From Sphagnum compactum (lineage: Eukaryota; Bryophyta; Sphagnopsida; Sphagnales), in NCBI GenBank assembly GCA_965153455.1, contig OZ234496.1:10253863-10317862 (forward strand): 64,000 nucleotides of DNA, in the 5' to 3' direction. How positions within the stretch are numbered: the stretch's first letter is position 1; each line of letters begins with the position of its first letter. Shown piece by piece: positions 32,401 through 42,200 of this stretch. The translations under genes and the position numbers were made by a program. The notes beneath the pieces were generated by a model, which had not been told where the DNA came from, did not search any database, and worked only from the letters and a program-made list of their open reading frames with translations.

Positions 32401-35340
32401 GACCCCAAACAAACACTGCTTTCAGGTGTAAAGGAACATCTGAAATCTACTTGTGTGTGTTAAGGACCTATTAAGGCACCTTCCACCAGACCTCAAACCT
32501 AAAACCCTAATCCTAAAAGCCCTTAATGACTTCGCAAGGCAACTTCCAATCCCTTAAAACTAATTTACAACTAATAAATTATCAAATTGGTAGCTTGTGA
32601 CTAATGGATTTTGCTAATGGTACTATGTTTAATTCGTTCAATTTTAAATTGCAACTTACCAATTTGCAGATAAATTATTTTGCAATTAATGTCCATTTAT
32701 GGATGGCATTATTTTGCACTTACTAGAATTAATAATAATAATTTTGCGTAATGAGACACACTACATATAAGTTCGTTACATAAATAATGATAAACACTTT
32801 GCTCTAATAATATAATTTTATTTACTAACATTCAATGTTGGAAACTATGTCAATACTCATATGAACAATTTTTTATGATCCATGGTCTTTTTCAATAGTA
32901 TGCATTTTATCTACATCTTTAGTGCTAAGTTAAAACATGTTAAAACTATTGTTATCAAATATTTTGTCAAATAGTTATTGTTATCTGTAATGCTAAGAGG
33001 TCCACCTTATTTCTATTCCAAAGCTAGGTTACATTTTAATAGTTGTCAAATGTGAAAATAATTTCATTGCAATGTGAAAAGTAGTTTACTGTTCATATTT
33101 TAAACTTAAATGCGAGTCTTTTACAACTATAATGCAACAAGCAATGTACATACAATGTCATCATTAACTTATCATTAAAATGCAATATAAACAACACATG
33201 TCATAGTCACATAAAGATTAAATTGTAAGCTTTACATTTACAAACAACCATTTGAATTCAAAATAAGGTTTTACAAGTAAAATATGAATACATTGGTTTT
33301 GAAATTCCTCATATGTAAATGTAATCTTACCTTCACCTTTGTTATTTTAACATAAAAGTCTATTGAACTTGACCACCTTGGGATTTACACCATCAAAGTT
33401 CAAATTGATAATTCATTTTAAATGCATAAAAATTAACAACCAAACAACATAATCTTTTTATGCATAAGGATAATGAATGATATTGCAAATGAACAAACTT
33501 GAATATTTTTATTCATTACATTCAAAAATTAAAAGCTTTTATAATTTCACAAAAGCATCAAAAATAAAACTTTGATGATTTTAATCAATTTTTTTTTGTT
33601 CAAACGGATAAATGAATAAAAAAAAATCAAATGTCCAAAAATGAAAAAGAATGTTATACATAACATGTCTCCTAGTTGCTTAACAAAAAATCAATAGGCT
33701 TCAAGTTAAGGAGAACAACCATCTCCTTATTCATCCTTTACATTGTTTTTGACACTAGGCAAAAGTGCATAATAACCATAGATGTAAATTTCAAGATTTA
33801 ATAAAAGTTATTGTTGTGTGTCACATGCCTTTGCATATTTTGTGCAAATTTCAAATTTCAAATTTGTGTGGATAATTGAAATTTAACTGTACATCAATTG
33901 CAAGAAACATTTAATTGCATGGCAAATGTTCAATTTTCGTGGACACAATTTTTTCATAGTTCAAGCCAGAAAAAAGGGGTTCATTATGAAGGATCTGCAT
34001 GTACAAGATAGTGGCATTGGTAATACAATATATGCATTGCTTCAATTTCATTTCAAGATTACACTTTCAATTAATTAAATAGATTGTAGGTGACATGACA
34101 TTTATTTGAGTCTACAACAAGTTAATGATTAGCTATAACATAGTTGAATTACAATTTTACAATACTGGAGCAATAGTCTTTATATAGTGAGAACTTAAAC
34201 ACATAACTAGTTATATTATGAATAAACAATAGTTGATAACTAGTTGTATAAAAGCTTGATATGCTAATTAATAATTGTCATTATGTTAAATGGCAATTGC
34301 CATGGTGAAAATGTGTACACGTGACATGAATGTACATATGAACGCCGTACACTATTTGGATGGTGATAGATGTCAATGACTTTCATGCAACTTACTCACA
34401 CACAAAGTCAAAATACTTTGACCATGATTATATATGTGGGGCATATTCAAACTATATTAGGGTCCATTTTATAATTAATATGCAATTATCATAGAACTTG
34501 AACTCTAACATGACATTTTATATTTAGATGCCACATATTTCCATGGAATAGATGTAAGATAGTTGCATGCATCAATTGCACCAAACACCTTGTTGTATAG
34601 GGCAATGAAGTTTCCATAAACACAATTTCTCATAATTCTAATAGCTTGGGGGTGTGTTTTTCAATCATTTTGATTTCATGTAATCCTTGGATGTGATAGT
34701 TTTACAGAAAGCCTAAATCACATTCAAACCCTTTTGACACTTGTTCATAGCAATATGTACATTTAGTTTATAACATATGGGAGACTTGAACCAAGATATG
34801 TTCTTTGTGTCTAGAAAAAATGTAAAATCATAGCAACAACTCAACAAAAGTACCACTTGCATCAAGACCATCAAGTACGTGTATGTGAATTGCTTTTAAC
34901 AAAGCAAGACAATTTTTGAATGTTAGAATTGTGCAACCCATCATTGTGGGCTTCATTTTTGTTCATGCACCAAAACCTTTTGAACAAGTTTAAAATGTCG
35001 ATAAAGTGGACATGGGGGTTCAAAAACAATTGCATTGGAACTATTGCCATGCAACCATAACTTTTGAAAAACTTCCACCAAATTGGAAGAGTCTTGAAAA
35101 ATGCATGGCCTATAGGGTTGTTTCTTTGACAAAAAACCCATGATATTGTTGTAATTTTGGTTTTGAATATTGATCAAACATGTAAGATATGTTTTGCTTT
35201 TAAATTGTGAAGAGTGATTTATGTATTTCAATGAAACATGATATTCATACTATATCTTCAAGCTTGTGTGATACCATTTCAATAGCATAATATTGCTTAC
35301 CATATATTTAAAAACTCAAATGTGTAATGAATTTTGTGTA
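32400..35340. other. AT-rich gene-free stretch before the pogo-like relic
   Basis: No open frame is credible. By position it may include the eroded 5' part (DNA-binding region) of the transposon whose DDE domain follows, but I could not identify a helix-turn-helix. Confidence 0.4.
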
Positions 35341-36213
35341 GGCATTCACCTTGTTCCAATTGGACAAGAACGTACATGGGAAAATAAAGGCTTGAAGGAT
35401 ATAAAGGTGATTTGAACGGAAGGCAAGTGGGAAGTTACATGTTGTGTATCATGTGCATCCAATGGTATGTTGTTCCCTTTTCAAGTTATTTTCATTAGTG
35501 CTTGCCCAAAATTTGAAGGTGGAAGGAAATGATTGGATCATGGCTTTCATTTCATAATGACACAAAATGATTGGTCAGATTTGAAGACATGTCAACAATT
35601 TGCACATCACATTTTAATTCCATACTTTGAGGATGTTCTTGAGTGAGAGATTGTCATTGCCAAAGAACAAGAGAACAATTAAAATGGCTAATTGATTGTT
35701 TGTTTGTGCACAAATTTGAAAAGTTTTTCTTGTGCATGAAGGAAGAGTATTCACATATTTTTGCATTGTTTGTGTCGACTAATTGCATGTCAAGATTATA
35801 ACTTGCAAATGTCGTTTTGTGGAGGCCTCTAAAATGTGGCTTTGCAAATTGTTTCAAATGATGGTCGCCAACATCATCCATACGGGAACAAGTGAAGAAC
35901 AAGGACTCTCATGTTCACCTTGATCTTCAAATAAATATACTACTTGTAGAGTTGTGTAGTTGGTTACTAGAGACTTGGAAGTGCTTAGGTTCTCAGTAGA
36001 TGATAGTGAGAAGTTGGGGTAAATGTGGACTACTCGAGACATTTAAACATAAAATTCCAAGCTGAAGCTACAGAGTCAAATGCACATTCTTCTTCGTTCA
36101 CAAGCTTAAATGATATGATTAAGGATAGTGATGAAGAAGACTTAGATTTAAAGTATTTGTTTGAAGATGATGAGGTCTTTGACATGATCATTGAGTGTAT
36201 TGGCAGTGACTAA
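35341..36213 (+). pseudogene. Pogo-like DDE transposase relic
   Basis: Translation across frames gives a degraded DDE-superfamily endonuclease. In order it shows 'GIHLVPIGQERTWENKGLK' (from about 35,341), 'GKWEVTCCVSCASNGMLFPF', then 'FHFIMTQNDWSDLKTCQQFA', and 'IPYFEDVLE'. 'WLIDCLFVHKFEKFF' follows near 35,683, 'NVVLWRPLKCGFANCF' near 35,815, and 'MIVRSWGKCGLLETF' near 36,000. An acidic C-terminal frame runs to 36,213. At least four stops and a frame change interrupt it, so it is inactive. The family was assigned by recalled motif order ('HW/DWS', 'LID...H', 'RPLK', 'SW.KCGL'). Confidence 0.75.
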
Positions 36214-36540
36214 ATTACAACAAAATATATATTTTTAAGTACCAAACATTGTAAATTTGCTTAATAGGTTTTGCTTTGACAACATTAGTGATTACAAAAT
36301 TCCTACCAACATGCACACTTGTTTTTTTCAAAGGTGATATTGACTTGTTGATTATAAGGAGTGTGCAATACATTATTTCTTTGAGGTGGTATCTAGTCAT
36401 GCTTTCATACATTAATTAGGAATAGGTTAGTATTTGTGGGTTAAAAAAAAACAAATTTCAAAGAGCCATATGAAAATGATCAAATTTTTAGATTTTTAGA
36501 ATTTTTGGCATGAATATTTTGTGAGGATTTCGCGAAGGAA

Positions 36541-36595
36541 AAACGGCCTTCCAACTTTACTGGAAATAGATATCTGTAAAGTTGGAAGGCAGTTT
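36541..36595. repeat. Strong 15-20 bp stem-loop
   Basis: GCCTTCCAACTTTAC (36,546-36,560) is the exact inverse of GTAAAGTTGGAAGGC (36,576-36,590), with a 15-nt loop. One mismatch further out, AAAC pairs with GTTT, giving 19 pairs in 20. It lies about 180 bp outside the AP2-1 inverted-duplication arm. It could be a MITE hairpin or a small-RNA fold-back. Confidence 0.8.
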
Positions 36596-37449
36596 GTGCA
36601 CCATTTTGTTGAATACCTCTTCTGGAGACCCTGGAATGCAAACAAATTGCACAGGCAAGAGACCCAATGCTCCAGTCCAAAGTCTCCTAGTAGAAGGCCA
36701 CGGTGGGAAAGCACAGTAAAGTTGGCAGGATTTAGCTAAGAGGTCCAAGATAATCTGTTGTTCATGTCTATTTCCTATTCACAAATCCAAAATTTACACA
36801 TGAAGATCATGGGCAAACAGAGGGAGACATGTTTGAAGACCCTCAATTTATGTAATGAGCAGATCCAGGACAAAGTTGGCTTTATAGATAGCATGATAGA
36901 CCTCCTCCCACAATGGACAGGACCACCAAACAAACAAATTGAGGTCTGGCACAATGCGGGAGAGTCCATCTTACAAGCCTCCCAAGGGACTTGCATGAGC
37001 CATGTTACATTCAGTCATTAGACTCTGGTGTATTGAAAATGGATCCACAAACAAAATGAACATCCAGCAAGGTAACGAAGACACAAGCATTCCATGCATG
37101 GCTGTTGTCTAAGGAAGATCTTCCATGAGACTAAAACACAAGAGATGCAAGAAACATACTGCAACTGCAAAGTGAGTGCAAGACACTGTAGACTTCAAAC
37201 ATAACCAACCATCAGTCTTAACATTTGCAGATGTTATCCAGTCCATCATCACTAATTAAGAGATCAGGTTCTGGGGAAACTATCAGTTTCTACCCAGCAG
37301 ACCAGTTACATAAGAGAATAAAAGAAGCACATCAAAATATGTCTGATAGTGTCAAAAATCTCATAGTGATATGAGTTTGCACCTTGCAGCTACTGCTAAA
37401 TACATAGCCACTAAGATTTGGAAAAGCCTTAGGGTTGAGAACTACATCT

Positions 37450-37680
37450 TCAAAAAGAACAAGATTTTGGCAAACTCTCTGGAGTTTCTATAATGTCCTT
37501 CAACCGGTTGTCCCTTCGAGACATGAAAACATCAAGGATATGGTTGGTGTGGAAAGCCATCATCCATAATCCATCCCCCATCATGTGTGAAAAAGCATCC
37601 TTGACCCCATTTTCTCTCAGCAACCATATGGAGGATATAGTGCAAACTAAATTCCATGAAAGATTGAACCTAGAGCTCAA
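37450..37680 (-). other. Frame shared by both duplication arms, downstream of AP2-1
   Basis: 'SSRFNLSWNLVCTISSIWLL' is followed by 'MGDGLWMMAF'. The other arm encodes the related 'SSRFNLSQNLVCTVSSIWLL' and 'MGDGIWMITF' at about 53,330-53,470, also on the AP2-sense strand. That copy has a stop before the end. The opposite strand is open too, so shared protein similarity may simply reflect DNA duplication. I do not recognise a family. Confidence 0.25.
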
Positions 37681-38352
37681 AGGACACGAGGTCTCAAATC
37701 ACATGGTGATGATTCAACTTCATCAATTCTGTTGGATGTTGATTTACTTCTGGACACACCTATGTCAGTTTGGTAACCATGTGTCCGATTCTAGCTATGT
37801 TTCAGCAGGACCCAGATATCCTTGATTCTATACATATCTCTGCAACTCCTGGATGTTGTTTCTGGTACAGTACAAGTTACAGCATTTCTCAGGTTTGCAG
37901 TTCTTACAGAAGAACTGATCAGAAAATCCTTCCAGAGCTCAGCTGCAAGACAGAAGTGGGTGAGATGCATATTGCATATTACAGCCGCACATGACTAAGT
38001 TGGCTGCTGTTGCTTGAAAGCCAGCACCTCAGACACCTATTACAATCCACATCCAAACAGAAAAATCAGCTCCAATCTCTACAGCCACAATGCAACAAGT
38101 AACAGCATTTGAATTGAGCTTTGAGTGACTAGAGACACATTGTACAAAGTTGTCAGAAAGCTGGGCAGTTCCAAATTGAGCTCATGATCACAGTTGCAAT
38201 AACCTCAGTTGCCACTATTTCCATGTTCCCATACCTAGTCCTTGATGACAAAGAAAATGAAGATTAGTACTTAGATAACCAAATTCATTTTCAATCCTGT
38301 GGATAGACTGATAGAGGTGCTTATAAATGCATTCTGAATCAAGAACTGACCT

Positions 38353-39345
38353 TCATTCCTGCAGTTGTGGAAAGTCTAAATGATCAGGGGCAGGATCTGG
38401 CAATGAGTCCAAAAACCTTTTCAGCCATAGATCTTGTGATGAAGATATTGCCACATTCATCTCTGATTTCTCCCGACCTGTGGATGAAGGAAAGGTTGAT
38501 GTGATGATGCGTTTGTGATTTTCTTGAAGCTCTTCATTGTTAACCTCCACGCTCAGCTTGGATCCCATGGTGTCGATGCCTTGTATGGACAGCAATTGAT
38601 GCCCATTCTCTGGGGGGTGCAGTAGAAAACCCTCCTCAGATGGTGGTGTCTCGGCTTTCTCATATTTTGCCACATATGCATAAGCCTGATGTCGCACAAA
38701 CTTTGCAATATCGAGAACATGCTCGCTATTTTCAAAAGACAATCTATCTTTGGGGAAGGGCTCAACAAAGTCAACAGGAGAGCAAAGATTGAATCTCACA
38801 GGTTTCCCCGTGTAGAAGATTCCGACGTCGTAAGCCATTGCAGCACCTTTTCTGGTCTTATAGGAGCCTAGTGCAATCTTCAGATCGCCAGTCGCCCAAG
38901 CTGGACGACCAGGGCCGCCCTTGGCCCACTCCGGACGAGAAGGGCGAATCTCCGCAACCCACCTCCCTTCTTTGCTTCTGTGACTGAAACCTTCCCATTT
39001 TGAGGAGGTGGAGGATTCTCCTATTTGGAAAGTAGTAGTGTCGGAACATGATCCTTGTTGATCTTTGCTGGAATGGGAACAACATTGCGATGATGATGAT
39101 AATGGGACAGCAGTCGTGGAAGTCTCTTTGGAGAAGAGTAGCTGCTCTGCCTCCAACCCTCGTGTTGTTCTGGTACCTCGAGTTGGTATCCTCTCTCTCA
39201 ATTCTCTCTGTTCCCTCCTCTCTTCTGTCTCTTGGCTGCCTCTTGTCTCCCTATCCGGGGGGGGTCCAGGAAGAGAAGTACCGCCGCGGTCACCATGGCA
39301 ATAAAGACAGGGGAAACTGGGACAAACATGCTTTCTATCTGGCAT
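38353..39345 (-). CDS. AP2/ERF-type DNA-binding protein AP2-1
   Basis: Putative nuclear transcription factor of 330 codons in one exon. The start is the first ATG ('MPDRKHV'), conserved in AP2-2; the frame upstream lacks an ATG and closes with TAA. Near the N-terminus is a Cys cluster 'SFPCLYCHGD' (residues 11-20). A basic Arg/Glu stretch follows (about 40-55), then a Ser-rich linker. The AP2 domain spans about 117-187: 'WEGFSHRSKEGRWVAEIRP', then 'LKIALGSYKTRKGAAMAYDV' and 'YTGKPVRFNL'. The family's YRG start is WEG here. The domain has about 14 extra residues rich in Gly/Pro/Trp/Ala (about 140-155) between its β-strand part and the 'LGSY' motif. A segment after the domain ('LSFENSEHVLDIAKFVRHQA') is shared with AP2-2. 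The acidic tail ends 'DHLDFPQLQE'. AP2 membership is clear; the target genes are unknown. Confidence 0.88.
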   Translation of the reverse strand: MPDRKHVCPSFPCLYCHGDRGGTSLPGPPPDRETRGSQETEERREQRELRERIPTRGTRTTRGLEAEQLLFSKETSTTAVPLSSSSQCCSHSSKDQQGSCSDTTTFQIGESSTSSKWEGFSHRSKEGRWVAEIRPSRPEWAKGGPGRPAWATGDLKIALGSYKTRKGAAMAYDVGIFYTGKPVRFNLCSPVDFVEPFPKDRLSFENSEHVLDIAKFVRHQAYAYVAKYEKAETPPSEEGFLLHPPENGHQLLSIQGIDTMGSKLSVEVNNEELQENHKRIITSTFPSSTGREKSEMNVAISSSQDLWLKRFLDSLPDPAPDHLDFPQLQE

Positions 39346-39965
39346 CTTATGTGACCACAAACACACAGTGAGCTCTTAGCTGAGATTTGCTCTGAGCGGA
39401 AGCTGAGAAAAGGTCGTGTGCGAGCGAAGAAGTACCTATTGGCTTTGGAAACGAACCTTCAACAAGTCTACACTCTCGCTATAACATTACATTCGTCTTC
39501 CTACGATCCTATACACTCTTGGACTTCCGTCTCTCCTTCTCTCCCATCCTCAGAATTGCTCCTCCTCCACCTCAAATCGCTCCTCATTTGCCGGTTTCAC
39601 GCACAACCTTGGTAAGCGCCCTCTGAAGACGCTTGCCAATCTTGTCAGCAAGAACAGCACCGGATGTACCCCGCTTTGTCAGGATCATGTCCTCGTAGGA
39701 AGACACAGAAAGCCGAGAGTTTTATCATTAATTTTGCACTCAAGTTTCTTGCTGCGATTTTGTCGCTGCCAAGGAAGCAGCTGTGTTGCAGATTCTTAGA
39801 CATACTCAGTCTATGGTCAGGACTCAGGTGACAGGTCTCAATCCCAAAACAAAGAGTTTTTTTTTGTAGCTAGGGCGGGGTACTGATTGGCCACACAGAA
39901 TATTCGTCTGCGGTGAATAAAATTGAGACACTTGTCGAAAATCTGACCACATGGGCGGCTCTGCA

Positions 39966-39985
39966 CGTGAGAGAGAGAGAGAGAT
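39966..39985. repeat. (GA)n microsatellite
   Basis: A short GA run of about eight units upstream of AP2-1. Confidence 0.8.
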
Positions 39986-40261
39986 TATGGAACGGATATG
40001 AAGTTGGGAGGATCTGCTCCGGTTATCAATATGGCATATTCTCTTAAAATTTAACAGAAGGACATGTATAAAAATAATTCGCAACGTATTTGTATCAAAG
40101 ATATAAATATAAATATATTTAATTTGACAGATTTGGATTTGCTAGTATTCAAACTCAGACTAACTATATGATATGTACAAAGGTTATAGATAAAATTTAG
40201 ATGCTTGAAATTCATTTTGGCAATCACACACTTGCTTTACAAAGAACATTGGCTTTTTTTT

Positions 40262-40329
40262 GCAAAACTAATAACTTGTGAGGGAATTGAATCCCAGTTC
40301 TTTAAAGTTCTTTAAATAATTTTGCGCAA
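40262..40329 (-). repeat. SINE-like fragment with Pol III B-box, copy 2
   Basis: Read on the minus strand it contains 'AACTGGGATTCAATTCCC' and aligns without gaps to 8,543-8,610. The B-box-like core is GATTCAATTCC. Confidence 0.5.
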
Positions 40330-40559
40330 TGTATTAGGCCAGTTCTTCATTATGGTCATGATGCAATCTAAACTTTCCATCTGAAACTTACAATGTTTTA
40401 AAGTTGTCAACACACTACCAAGATAGAACACACATTTAGTATCAATATGTCACTACCTTGAAATTCTCAAAATTTGTTTAGTAAGGAAATCAATATTTGG
40501 GAATTGACTTTCATGAATTTGCCACTAAGCTAAAGAATCAACACATGCAACAAAAATTA

Positions 40560-42200
40560 CAAATAATCTCTTGAACAAAGACAATTCCCCAATAAGTGCA
40601 TTCAAAAACTTTTTCATAGATCTACCAACACCAAATATATTATGGTCGTCTTTAATAAAATCATCAAATCCAACAATTGTTGTTGCACATGCTCAGATTA
40701 TAGGGTTTCGTACTTCAAAGACTATCACTAGAATAAGGATTATCGCATTTACATCATACTTAGAAGCAAGATGAATTCAATCCCTACATCGCACATAGTT
40801 TTTCATAGTTTGCAACAACTTGAAATGAGAATCAAACGTAATGGTGAACATATTGTCAATCTAATGTGAATCATAAACTTTCAAATATCGCAAAAAAGAT
40901 TTGATCACCTTAACAACTTCAACTCGCATGCTATTTGAAAGATGAAAACCTCAACATCACAGACATCAAAGACATCAAAAACATCAAAAAGTCAATGACA
41001 TGTCCCATTTTAACTTCCAAAACCAATGTCAAATTGATAGACATAGTGAGAACATCAAATAGTAGCCAATGACCTTGCGACTAGTTCATTCATACATGCA
41101 ATGACAATAATTCAAAACTCTTGTGAATGCTTTTGCAATTACCCATACCTTAACTTTAGGAACTTTTTGTTGCAAAATAATTGTTTTTTGCCACCCATAA
41201 CATAAGATAGTGGCTTCTTTGGATTATAATGTCTATTCAAACATAATCAAATTATTGACAAATTTGGTTTTCACTAAGGTCCTAAGTTTCCAAGGTCGCA
41301 ACCCCCTTTCAACACATGCCTTCTCCCATTCATGTCTTCCTTTTCTTCATTATTTTGTCCATGTGATTATCTTTTGTAAATTGCATGTCCCCTTCACACT
41401 AACATGTTTTAGACCTATAATCACCTTTTCATCATTTGTAGCATAATTGTAGGCTTTAAACGTAATGTGGCCAAAACTTGCTTAAGTTTCAAAAGTTGAC
41501 AATAAATAATGGAATGTAATTCTATCACCATAGACATCAAGTTGTTGTTTTAATCTTTTACAAAAGCAATCACACAATTCATCAAATCATATTTTTCTAA
41601 TGAAGTATGCAATTGCCCAACCATGGAAAGCCATTTAATTTCACGAACTTTAAACAAACCAATAGTAACATGCATAGGGGTCTAAGAATCATTCAAATAA
41701 TTGATTACAAGGGCAAATGTGTCCATGTTGCCTTTTGACATCCAAAGATCAAACTAGTAAAACATAATTGTTGTTTCAACATGATGTAACAACACATGCA
41801 ATTTCATGGTTTTTGTGACCATTGTAAGAAACATATCTTCCATCAAAACAAAGTGAAAAGGAAAGACAACATGCTGGCATTGTCATAATATTAACCTTTG
41901 TAGCCAAATATTTTCACAAGTGGAAAGGGCCATGTACCTTTTACATATATACAACATGAAATTTTCAAGAAATTGATGTTGTGCCTCATTAGATTTTTAG
42001 TAAGGATTTTTGGCACCAAAAAATGCCTGATCATACACCTAGTTGGCCCATACTACTTTTTCCCTTATTGTTGACTATGATTTGTCCAGACAATTTTTTT
42101 AGCAATGACCAACTTTCTTCAAGCATCCAACCTTGGAAATGCAAATTCAATGTGAGTTTTCATAAGAATGATCCCATTAAACTTATTATATTTGATAAGA
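40560..42200 (-). pseudogene. Second hAT transposase relic, inverted
   Basis: Minus-strand translation gives the same protein family as the relic at 6.4-8.4 kb. A BED remnant 'LIKYNKFNGIILMKTHIEFA' lies near 42,150-42,200. 'HQFLENFMLYICKRYMAL' follows near 41,950. The core is 'FDLWMSKGNMDTFALVINYL' (about 41,690-41,755), then 'TPMHVTIGLFKV'. Later come 'ATNDEKVIIGLKHVSVK', 'HEWEKACVERGLRPWKLRT' (about 41,270-41,350) and 'VPKVKVWVIAK' near 41,130. Many stops and frameshifts make it non-functional. Flanking non-coding DNA up to about 43,450 shares phrases with 5,060-5,290 of the first relic ('tgcatatcc', 'accctaa'), so the element probably extends there. Confidence 0.8.

Larger units (their letters stand above)
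36772..39440 (-). repeat. Inverted duplication, arm A (carries AP2-1)
   Basis: This arm is homologous to 51,630-54,212 in opposite orientation. Anchor pairs include 'ggtctgctgggtagaaactg', 'aaacatgtctccctctgttt' and 'gttgcaataacctcagttgc' (each on one strand here and the complementary strand there). Homology also covers the 5' leaders ('tttctcagcttc', 'agagcaaatc'). The arm includes AP2-1 and about 1.6 kb of its 3' flank. Confidence 0.85.
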
